Assembly: GCA_030615975.1 (NCBI GenBank)
Contig: JAUWYH010000104.1
Span: 1 to 5,950 of the forward strand
From: Candidatus Aminicenantota bacterium
GTDB lineage: Bacteria; Acidobacteriota; Aminicenantia; Aminicenantales; Aminicenantaceae
Length of the DNA stretch: 5,950 nt
Reading direction: 5' to 3'
In this document: positions 1 through 5,930 of the stretch, in pieces
Numbering within the stretch: the stretch's first letter is position 1
Layout of the letters: each line of letters opens with the position of its first letter
Notes under the pieces: generated by a model
Told to the model about the DNA's origin: nothing
The model's input: only the letters and a program-made list of their open reading frames with translations
Databases searched by the model: none
Translations under genes and position numbers: made by a program

Positions 1-489
1 ACTCGTTTAAGAGATGGAAGCCAAGTTCAACTGAGCGAGAGGAAAATAAGCGAGCTTTTGCCCGAAGCCATCGACTTAATGAAAACCAGAATGGAAGTAA
101 AAGCAGTGGGAATCCTATGCACTCATGATTTTCCGAAAACAAAATTTCCCTGCCCAGCTATCTTCCCTTTTGATTATCTTCAATTTTTGATCAGACATGT
201 ATTAGAGGTTAGAAGCCTTGGAGTAGTGGTCCCTCTAGAGAGTCAAATTGAGATGACAAAGAAAAAATGGGAAAAAGAAAAAACTATTGTCTTAGCAAAA
301 TCCCCATATACTGAAGGAAAAACCTGGGATAAAATCGCCCAAACCTTTACTCAAGAAAAAGTAGAAGCCATCATTCTTGATTGTATCGGATATAAAATAA
401 AGGATAGGCAGGAATTACAAAGTCTAATACACGCCCCTACCCTCTTGCCCAGAGCTATTCTTGCTTTCGCCATAAATCAGCTTTTTTAA
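1..489 (+). CDS. aroM: AroM family protein, 5' end missing
   Basis: The reading frame is open from base 1 without an upstream stop, so the gene begins outside the window; 162 residues are visible before TAA. The family (E. coli AroM, about 225 residues) is linked by name to the shikimate regulon, but its biochemical role is not established. It resembles the Asp/Glu/hydantoin racemase fold. Family-like segments are visible: a TRLRDG..V.LSERKI stretch at residues 2-16, a GILCTHDFP strand-loop around residues 37-45 with Cys40, LGVVVPLESQ around 73-82, and the strongest marker, the LDCIGY motif around 126-131 with Cys128, followed by a C-terminal APTLLPRAILAFAINQLF helix. Cys40 and Cys128 sit where racemase-like folds carry paired cysteines; catalysis is inference. 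Roughly the first 60 residues are missing. A TTG at 58 could be read as a start, but the homology upstream of it argues against this. No partner gene on the same strand is visible. Confidence 0.85.
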   Translation, partial: TRLRDGSQVQLSERKISELLPEAIDLMKTRMEVKAVGILCTHDFPKTKFPCPAIFPFDYLQFLIRHVLEVRSLGVVVPLESQIEMTKKKWEKEKTIVLAKSPYTEGKTWDKIAQTFTQEKVEAIILDCIGYKIKDRQELQSLIHAPTLLPRAILAFAINQLF

Positions 490-516
490 CTTCTATAGAG
501 CTATCCGCTTAAAATC

Positions 517-542
517 TAGAATTATTTAGCTTCGAAATTCTA
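517..542. terminator. Weak AT-rich hairpin between convergent aroM and hepT
   Basis: TAGAATT at 517-523 is perfectly complementary to AATTCTA at 536-542, with a 12-base loop. It lies in the 64-base gap between two convergent genes. T-rich sequence (TTTTAATAAT) follows on the plus strand and GATTTT on the minus strand, so it could end transcripts from both sides. The stem has only 7 pairs and is AT-rich, so it may be a chance palindrome. Confidence 0.35.
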
Positions 543-553
543 TTTTAATAATC

Positions 554-976
554 TTAAATTTTTGTCAGGTGTTTTATAATATGCTCCATATAATCCTGAT
601 ATAAGCTCAATACTTTTTTGATATTACTATAAACAATTTTGTCTTTAATCTCTTCATACTCATGAACAAGCCTATTTCTTAAACCAGCTGTTTCAGCTAT
701 TGATAAAGTAAATTTATGCGGTAGGATGTGAAGTTTTGCCAATTCAGTAAAAGAGGTGTAATAATCTTTAGGAGGTGCCTCCTGTGTCTCTACAAGAATA
801 TGGGTATTTATATCAGTGGCGCACTCAACTATTAGTTGAATATCCCTTTCTACTGTTCTTTTATTTTTATAATCATCCAGATAATCTTGGAGAGAAATTT
901 TAGTAAAAGGCTGTAGCTCTCTTAGATATTCTTTGAGTTTGGATAATTTTCTTTTAAGAAGCCTTTTATCTATCAT
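554..976 (-). CDS. hepT: HepT-type HEPN RNase toxin (DUF86 family)
   Basis: This is the toxin half of an MNT/HEPN (MntA-HepT) toxin-antitoxin pair. Family members are small, all-helical, dimeric RNases that damage RNA, shown for tRNA in characterised examples. The 140-residue protein has the usual length, and the diagnostic HEPN motif R-x4-H-x-Y is intact as RNRLVHEY: Arg100, His105, Tyr107. An active RNase is therefore expected. The rest is predicted helical and charged, with no signal peptide or membrane segment. The ATG at 974-976 lies inside the end of the upstream nucleotidyltransferase gene; the 11-base overlap (ATGATAGATAA) indicates translational coupling. No Shine-Dalgarno sequence is visible before it. 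In characterised systems the partner nucleotidyltransferase blocks the toxin by adding AMP to the tyrosine of this motif, here Tyr107. Activity in this organism is inferred from motif integrity only. Confidence 0.9.
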   Translation of the reverse strand: MIDKRLLKRKLSKLKEYLRELQPFTKISLQDYLDDYKNKRTVERDIQLIVECATDINTHILVETQEAPPKDYYTSFTELAKLHILPHKFTLSIAETAGLRNRLVHEYEEIKDKIVYSNIKKVLSLYQDYMEHIIKHLTKI

Positions 977-1400
977 TTACATGTCTTTTTTGTAAAAATC
1001 TCTCAAGGCACAAGTCTTCGAGCCTATAAAATTTCTCCGCATCAAAATGCCTTTTTAACGCTGTAATTTTAAACTCAGCAAATCTGCTCTTTCTATCTTG
1101 AAATAATAAAACTCCATTTTTTGCTATTTCTGATAACAGGAGAGGATCGGCATAGTTTAAATAGACCAAATCTAATCGGTCGTTATTTAAAACTTTAATG
1201 AACGCCTGTATTATTAGAAGGTCGTTTTTTATTATATTTTTTCCATTTTCACAAAATACACCAATATCAAAATCGCTATCTTTTTTTAAACCTTTCTTGG
1301 AGGCGTGGGAACCAAAGAGGACGACTAATTTAATATTGAATTTTAGACATACTTTTTTCAATGCTTCTTTATCTATGTTAATCATTTTTATCTGTTCCAT
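966..1400 (-). CDS. mntA: MntA-type minimal nucleotidyltransferase antitoxin
   Basis: This is a member of the polymerase-beta-like nucleotidyltransferase superfamily (MNT) and the likely antitoxin that AMPylates the HepT toxin encoded immediately downstream. In the 144-residue product the catalytic signature is clear: VVLFGS at residues 26-31, then DSDFDIGVF at 41-49 with metal-binding Asp43 and Asp45, and a third carboxylate, probably Asp77, in RLDLVYL. The spacing from GS to the DxD pair is 11 residues, one more than the usual GSx10DxD. Residues 103-144 form a basic, probably helical tail. Start: ATG at 1398-1400 gives the longest frame, but a second in-frame ATG at 1383-1385 (Met6) has a GGAACAG stretch a few bases upstream, while Met1 lies only 10 bases from the predicted -10 box. 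Met6 is therefore a realistic alternative. Antitoxin-first order with an 11-base overlap would favour antitoxin synthesis before toxin. Confidence 0.88.
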   Translation of the reverse strand: MEQIKMINIDKEALKKVCLKFNIKLVVLFGSHASKKGLKKDSDFDIGVFCENGKNIIKNDLLIIQAFIKVLNNDRLDLVYLNYADPLLLSEIAKNGVLLFQDRKSRFAEFKITALKRHFDAEKFYRLEDLCLERFLQKRHVNDR

Positions 1401-1410
1401 TTTGATCCCA

Positions 1411-1439
1411 ATTATATTTTCTTATTTTCAGTAAAGCAA
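1411..1439 (-). promoter_or_regulatory. Sigma70-like promoter of the mntA-hepT cassette
   Basis: Read on the minus strand, TTGCTT (1439-1434) is followed by a 17-base spacer and a perfect TATAAT (1416-1411). The expected transcription start is about 7 bases further, near 1403-1406, so the leader before the ATG at 1400 would be only about 3 to 6 bases. The transcript would be close to leaderless, or translation would begin at the internal ATG at 1385. Confidence 0.65.
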
Positions 1440-1446
1440 TGTTTAC
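1431..1446. promoter_or_regulatory. Inverted repeat over the -35 box, candidate operator
   Basis: GTAAA (1431-1435) and TTTAC (1442-1446) form a perfect 5-base inverted repeat around a 6-base centre, exactly overlapping the -35 element. Toxin-antitoxin promoters are often autoregulated, so this is a plausible operator. The arms are short and AT-rich, so chance is not excluded. Confidence 0.3.
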
Positions 1447-1626
1447 GCAGTTTTTAATTTTCCATGCTTATTTTGTTTGTAATGATATATTATGTATCTT
1501 GTTGTAATAATTAAATTTACGTAGATTTTTCTGGAATTAGAAGATATCATCTTTTTTATAGTTAAATTTAGCATCTTCAGGGTGGGATTTTAGTTTGGAG
1601 GTGAATTTTTTCTCAGTTTTCTCACC

Positions 1627-1661
1627 CCATAGAAAGAAATTCTGTGGCTCAGAGGATCTGA
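1627..1661. repeat. Two adjacent small hairpins
   Basis: CCATAGAA (1627-1634) pairs with TTCTGTGG (1640-1647), 8 pairs with one G-T and a 5-base loop. Immediately after, TCAGA (1649-1653) pairs with TCTGA (1657-1661) across a 3-base loop. Both sit just beyond the long hairpin that follows the phosphatase gene. Function is unknown; they may belong to one composite palindromic element. Confidence 0.45.
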
Positions 1662-1663
1662 AG

Positions 1664-1712
1664 AAAAAGGGACAGGCAACTTTTTGTGCCAAAAAGTAGC
1701 CTGTCCCCTTTT
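1664..1712 (-). terminator. Long hairpin with T-tracts, probable terminator of the phosphatase gene
   Basis: GGGACAGGC (1669-1677) pairs with GCCTGTCCC (1699-1707), then one A-A mismatch (1678/1698), then ACTTTTT (1679-1685) pairs with AAAAAGT (1691-1697), leaving a 5-base loop (1686-1690). That is 16 pairs in total. On the minus strand it starts 10 bases past the phosphatase stop codon and is followed directly by a run of five T, the form of an intrinsic terminator. On the plus strand it is followed by CTTTTCTTTTT, so it could work in both directions. The long, nearly perfect arms are more than a terminator needs; see the finding on dispersed repeats. Confidence 0.75.
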
Positions 1713-1716
1713 CTTT

Positions 1717-3393
1717 TTAAGAGACTCTTTTGATGATGATGAGGGTCATATCATCCATTTGATCAACGCCAGTGGTGAATGAACTGACTTCTTCTTGAAT
1801 TTTATCCAGAAGCTTCTGGGCAGACAGTTTAGAGTGTTTTTGAATAAGCTTTATGAGCCTTTCCTCCTCGAATTCTTCATTCTTCTTATTCCGGCCTTCG
1901 GTTATTCCATCTGTAAAAAGAAGGGCCGTATCTCCTGGATTCAAGCTAATTTTTTTAATTTCATATTCAGAAGAAGGAAACATTCCCAAGCACAATCCGC
2001 AGCTCTCCAGACGATTAATCTTCCCTTTCTTATCCAGGATAATAGGTGGATTATGTCCGGCATTGATAAATCCTAATTCGCCACTTTTTTTATTCAGCTC
2101 GCAATAAAAAAAGGTTATAAAACTATTAGGCGAAGAACTGCGATGGACAAAATCATTCAGCTTGCAAGCCATATTCTCTAATTTGTATTGAGCGTGAACC
2201 TCTGATTGAAGAGCAGCTCTTAAGGAAGCCATAAGAAGCGACGCACCCACTCCTTTTCCAGAGACATCGGCGATGACAATCCCCAGACGGGAAGGATCGA
2301 TGTTGATATAATCAAAATAATCGCCGCCCACTTGATGGCAAGGGATATTGGAGCCAGCGATTTCAAAATTCTCGCATTCAGGATTTTCTTTTGGAAGAAA
2401 GTCTTTTTGAATCTGGGCAGCCAGGGCAAGTTCTTTTTCCATCTTCTCCTTCTCGATAGCATCTTCAAAAAGCTTCGAATTTTCAATCTTTACTGCAGCC
2501 AAATTGGCTAAAAGAGTCAGCAGCCTTAGGTCATTATCTGAGAATTGATCGAGTTGGAGTATCCGATCTGCATAAACGATTCCTATTATTTCCTTGTTAT
2601 TCCACAAAGGAACACACATCGCTGAATGGATGTTAGATCTAAGAATGCTTTGCTGAGACTTGAAACGCGTATCAGTCTGGGCATCACGAGTGAGAATTGA
2701 CGAATTCTTATCGAGAGCCATATTGACTATGCTCTGACTCACCTGAATTTTCTGCTTCTTAAGGTTCTTATTGTTTACCCGAATGACTTTTGGAATGAGC
2801 TGAGACGGATGGCCTTCTTTTAGCATCAGAATCCCCCTGTCCATGGGAAGACTCTCGCAGATAAGATCCATGATGTGATCTAAGAGCTCGCTTATAGGCT
2901 TGTGAAGGATAAGAGCTTGACTGACTTCAGTGAGTACAGAGAAAGCTTTATGATCTGATTTAATCCTTTCCAGATCCATAGGTGTTGCAGTGGCTTTCAT
3001 GGTTGTATCGATATCCGGCCTTTTCAGAACTTCTTTAAGATTCATTATGGTATTGATATTTGACGCAGAAGAAGGAGATTCTGTAACTTCAACATTTGCC
3101 ACAAGTTCCTTATCAAAGACAATCCTCGTTGAACCTATAAGAACTTCATCTCCTTTTTTGAGTTCTGTTTCGGCTTGTATTTTGGCACCGTTAAGAAAGG
3201 TTCCGTTTTTGCTTTTGTTATCTCGAACCACATATCCTGTTTCTGATGGATAAATAAAAGCATGCTGCCCCGAACAGAAGGGATCAGGAACAAGGATGTC
3301 ATTGTCGGCTGAACGCCCGATAGATATTTTTTCTTTTTTTAAAGGAAGTTGAAATTCCTCCCCCTTTTTAGGATAAACAAATAATTTAGGCAT
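1717..3393 (-). CDS. FHA-GAF-PPM serine phosphatase (RsbU/SpoIIE type)
   Basis: A 558-residue cytoplasmic signalling protein that probably removes phosphate from serine or threonine of a partner protein, such as a STAS-domain regulator. Domains in order: an FHA phosphothreonine-binding domain (about 1-95) with Gly26-Arg27-Ser28, Ser41, His44, Asn63-Gly64 and Asn68-Gly69, so the binding face looks intact; a threonine-containing linker (about 96-145); a GAF sensor domain (about 147-305); a helical linker (306-333) ending in the family's AAQIQKDFLP signature; and a PPM/SpoIIE phosphatase domain (about 334-556). Metal-binding residues are present: Asp358 in GGDYFDY, Asp376 in ADVSGKG, Asp495 in FTDGITEG, and Asp547-Asp548 in QMDDMT. 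No membrane segment is seen. The ATG at 3391-3393 puts the FHA domain at the expected distance from the start; the only ribosome-site hint is a GAG about 7 bases upstream. The transporter gene lies 53 bases upstream on the same strand. The substrate is unknown, and no anti-sigma or antagonist gene is visible. Confidence 0.92.
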   Translation of the reverse strand: MPKLFVYPKKGEEFQLPLKKEKISIGRSADNDILVPDPFCSGQHAFIYPSETGYVVRDNKSKNGTFLNGAKIQAETELKKGDEVLIGSTRIVFDKELVANVEVTESPSSASNINTIMNLKEVLKRPDIDTTMKATATPMDLERIKSDHKAFSVLTEVSQALILHKPISELLDHIMDLICESLPMDRGILMLKEGHPSQLIPKVIRVNNKNLKKQKIQVSQSIVNMALDKNSSILTRDAQTDTRFKSQQSILRSNIHSAMCVPLWNNKEIIGIVYADRILQLDQFSDNDLRLLTLLANLAAVKIENSKLFEDAIEKEKMEKELALAAQIQKDFLPKENPECENFEIAGSNIPCHQVGGDYFDYINIDPSRLGIVIADVSGKGVGASLLMASLRAALQSEVHAQYKLENMACKLNDFVHRSSSPNSFITFFYCELNKKSGELGFINAGHNPPIILDKKGKINRLESCGLCLGMFPSSEYEIKKISLNPGDTALLFTDGITEGRNKKNEEFEEERLIKLIQKHSKLSAQKLLDKIQEEVSSFTTGVDQMDDMTLIIIKRVS

Positions 3394-3410
3394 CTTAACT
3401 CGCTGGACTA

Positions 3411-3440
3411 ATTATATCCCCAAAATAAGCGAAATTTCAA
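3411..3440 (-). promoter_or_regulatory. Sigma70-like promoter before the phosphatase gene
   Basis: On the minus strand TTGAAA (3440-3435), an 18-base spacer and a perfect TATAAT (3416-3411) lie wholly within the 53-base gap after the transporter stop codon (3447-3449). The expected start is near 3404, giving a leader of about 11 bases. The phosphatase could thus be transcribed independently of the transporter, as well as by read-through; no terminator hairpin is seen in the gap. Confidence 0.65.
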
Positions 3441-3446
3441 GAAAAT

Positions 3447-5930
3447 TCAGCCTTTTTCTAAAGTCTTAAGCATTTTCTTGCATCTTCTAACCTTATCCTC
3501 AAAAGGAAGATCTTCAATCAAGGGCATGAGAAATTCCTTTATCTCTTTCTTTAATATGCTATCGAGGAGTTCAACAGAATAATCTATTGCCTTTTTTGTT
3601 CCCGCACAGATATTTTGATAAGCCTTAATTATGTCTTCTTGAGGATAGATAAGACTCAGCAATTCAAAGATTTGCTTGAGGGAGCGAGCTAAATTATTTT
3701 CTAAATCTGGAACCAAAGACACTTTTTTCTTATCGCTTTTTAAATCATGGAGTTCTATCAAAATTAGATAAGATTTTTTTATTTTTTGGACTATTTCATC
3801 TGCTACTATATTTTCCTGGAAATGAATTTGAGGATTCTTCGATCTTATTTTATACATAGATTCGATGATTTCAGCCTCTACATCCTTACTTTCCTTTCTT
3901 AGTTCTAAGGCTAATAAGTCTGCTGCTCTTTGATTGCCTATCCGGGCTAGGATGTTTGGGACGGCCTTCCGCAGACGAAGATCTTCTTCTTGGTCCCCTA
4001 AATAATCTTTTAGTGTGCCGACAATCTTAACCCCATAATCGACCAAGGCTTTACTGGCCATCCGCTGGGTAGAGGGCTTGCTCAATTGTTGAATGATATA
4101 AGGAACGAACTCCCTCCTTTTTAGCTTTCCTGCACTTTCCACAGCGTACCCGACAACTTCTGGTGATTCATCCTTCAGCAATTTGCTTAGTTTCCGGATA
4201 ATTTGGAAACTCGGATCCATCATTCCCAGAACCTTTGCTGCCTCCATCCTTGAGATTTCTTCCTCCTTACCTCCCTTGCTTACGATTTTATCGATGTGCT
4301 CTTTCATCAGTTCCTGGTAGACGTCCAGAGACATGATTTCCTTTACCTGAGTATCAAGGCTCTCATCGTCCAAAGCATCATCTGCTTCCGGGATTAAAAC
4401 CTCTCCATCCAATTCCAGAAGAGAATCCATGGAGCTCGCTCTTATCTCATCTGACTTATTTGAGATTATCTTTTTCAGTTCAGGGCTCAAATTTTTGCTT
4501 TTTACAAGGTCAAAGAGATTCATGGCGTATAAAACCGAACTGCGTTCCTTGCTGTGGATTGTGTCGAAAACCAATTTTGTCATATCCACATCAATCTTTT
4601 CCAAAACTAATTTGTCAGCATCTTGCCATTTTATTTTTAGTTTCTCCTTCACAATACCGACATATTCCCTGTTAATCAAAACAATGAGATATACCCATAT
4701 GAGGATAAAAATAATTGTGATAAGGCTCATCTGCCTGAGTGTAAAGTGCAAAAGTGAAAAAAACAAAAGTATAAGAATGGCTCCAAAACCTTTAGCAAAC
4801 TTGTTGACAAACATATCGATGAATACCTTAGCTTTATATTTAATATCAGGAGAAATGGGGATGTACAGCAGTTCCCTGACAGATTGACTGAGGGAATGAG
4901 CAAGACTTTTGTCACCTCCTTTGATCATAACAGCCCAATAAATCAAAAAAGCCAAAGGAACAAAAAAAAGCGAAGCCGAGCCAATTATTAAAAAGAAAGG
5001 AGCAATCAGAAGAGCAAACCGCATTCCAAAATTTCTCAATATGCGATTGGTGAAGAGGACATGAAGCAAATAGGAAAAAATAAGCAATGAGGTGAAAAAC
5101 GTCCCAAAAAAAGAAGTTCTTGAATCCTTTTCAGTATATATAATCTCAACCACAGAATTGAACTGAAAATCTACCAAAGTTGTTACAATGATAGCTGAGG
5201 CCATTATCCCGGCCAAGATCATCAAATAGCGGTTTCCAATCAAGAGGCGAAAGCTCTTAGTGTATCCGATTTTTGGTTTTTCCTGCTTCGTCGGTTCTCT
5301 AACTTCTTCTCTTTTTTCTCTCAGGTGCAATTTGTAGACGAGATTGACTATGACCAGACACAATACAAGCATAACAGGGCATATCAAAAGAAGATCTTCG
5401 GTTCCGATAATTTTGGCAAGACGAGAAGCAATAAGAGATCCTCCAATTCCTCCCAATAGCCCTCCACTGACAAAAAAGCCAACCAGTCTTTTTGCTTGAC
5501 GAGGATTGTAAATATCATTGACTAAAATCCAGAATTGAGTGATTGAAGTTGCAAGAAATATATCTGACCAGAACCAATAAATCATAGAAAGCCATGGCCA
5601 TTGCTCTTTGAAGAGCACCCAGAATAGGATTAAATTAGTAATAAAAAAAACTAAGGAGAGAGATATGAATAGCCGCCTCTTCATGATATGCAATAACTTG
5701 GAGTTTAAAGTGACTACAAAACCGATTAGTAGAGCTGTCAAGAGATATGCATAAGGAAGCTTTTCAGCTGAAAGCCATCCCAGGAAAAGGGATACCCTAA
5801 TGGGTTTAATAATGTAAGCAGGAGTAGTAATCAGGAAAAAATAAAAAAACATAAGCACAGAGGTAAAAGCTTCCTCTGGCCTGACATCAACAAAGCGGGA
5901 TATTATTTTGTATACTGGATGCTTTTCCAT
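3447..5930 (-). CDS. ATP/ADP-translocase-like (Npt/MFS) membrane carrier with C-terminal HEAT repeats
   Basis: The N-terminal half (residues about 20-420) has some 11 or 12 hydrophobic membrane segments, at roughly 23-43, 60-78, 86-108, 115-138, 149-170, 178-200, 235-255, 272-294, 303-336 (probably two), 382-398 and 401-420. A glycine-rich VSGGLLGGIGGS stretch (154-165) and the segment RELLYIPISPDIKYKAKVFID (352-372) resemble the nucleotide:proton/ATP-ADP translocase (Npt1/Npt2, NTT) branch of the major facilitator superfamily. The C-terminal half (about 430-827) is soluble and helical. Residues about 555-700 contain HEAT-like pairs such as EISRMEAAKVLGMMD, DESPEVVGYAVESAGKL and LRLRKAVPNILARIGN; the last 125 residues are helical without a recognised family. 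The ATG at 5928-5930 is the first start after in-frame stops at 5940-5945, so the start is firm although no Shine-Dalgarno is visible. Plain NTT carriers are about 500 residues, so the tail is an addition. The substrate is unknown: nucleotide exchange is not shown, and a sensor or scaffold role is possible. The phosphatase gene follows after 53 bases. Confidence 0.82.
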   Translation of the reverse strand: MEKHPVYKIISRFVDVRPEEAFTSVLMFFYFFLITTPAYIIKPIRVSLFLGWLSAEKLPYAYLLTALLIGFVVTLNSKLLHIMKRRLFISLSLVFFITNLILFWVLFKEQWPWLSMIYWFWSDIFLATSITQFWILVNDIYNPRQAKRLVGFFVSGGLLGGIGGSLIASRLAKIIGTEDLLLICPVMLVLCLVIVNLVYKLHLREKREEVREPTKQEKPKIGYTKSFRLLIGNRYLMILAGIMASAIIVTTLVDFQFNSVVEIIYTEKDSRTSFFGTFFTSLLIFSYLLHVLFTNRILRNFGMRFALLIAPFFLIIGSASLFFVPLAFLIYWAVMIKGGDKSLAHSLSQSVRELLYIPISPDIKYKAKVFIDMFVNKFAKGFGAILILLFFSLLHFTLRQMSLITIIFILIWVYLIVLINREYVGIVKEKLKIKWQDADKLVLEKIDVDMTKLVFDTIHSKERSSVLYAMNLFDLVKSKNLSPELKKIISNKSDEIRASSMDSLLELDGEVLIPEADDALDDESLDTQVKEIMSLDVYQELMKEHIDKIVSKGGKEEEISRMEAAKVLGMMDPSFQIIRKLSKLLKDESPEVVGYAVESAGKLKRREFVPYIIQQLSKPSTQRMASKALVDYGVKIVGTLKDYLGDQEEDLRLRKAVPNILARIGNQRAADLLALELRKESKDVEAEIIESMYKIRSKNPQIHFQENIVADEIVQKIKKSYLILIELHDLKSDKKKVSLVPDLENNLARSLKQIFELLSLIYPQEDIIKAYQNICAGTKKAIDYSVELLDSILKKEIKEFLMPLIEDLPFEDKVRRCKKMLKTLEKG

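Larger units (their letters stand above)
1401..1716. other. Non-coding interval between mntA and the phosphatase gene
   Basis: This 316-base interval has no convincing protein gene. From left to right it contains the mntA promoter (1411-1439), an inverted repeat over the -35 box (1431-1446), very AT-rich sequence without recognised signals (about 1447-1626), two small hairpins (1627-1661) and a long hairpin (1669-1707) just past the phosphatase stop codon. A 43-codon minus-strand frame (1443-1574) exists but lacks family resemblance and a clear ribosome site. Confidence 0.7.

Noticed and set aside
58..489. Start of the aroM frame at TTG 58
   Set aside because: The frame is open to base 1 and the residues before 58 resemble the family, so the gene is truncated by the window edge rather than starting here.
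1198..1434. A 78-codon plus-strand frame
   Set aside because: It lies opposite mntA, whose catalytic motifs are clear; the hydrophobic product is a typical antisense shadow.
1541..1558. Small hairpin AAGAT-ATC-ATCTT followed by T residues, as a plus-strand terminator
   Set aside because: Only five AT-rich pairs, and no plus-strand gene precedes it.
1443..1574. A 43-codon minus-strand frame upstream of mntA
   Set aside because: No family resemblance, no convincing ribosome site, strongly AT-rich composition, and its end overlaps the -35/inverted-repeat region of the mntA promoter.
2220..2486. An 88-codon minus-strand frame inside the phosphatase gene
   Set aside because: It is out of frame with the PPM domain, whose motifs are intact through the region; the product is composition-driven.
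4429..4887. A 152-codon plus-strand frame
   Set aside because: It lies opposite the carrier gene across the junction of the membrane and HEAT parts. The minus-strand product has recognisable family features; this one has none.
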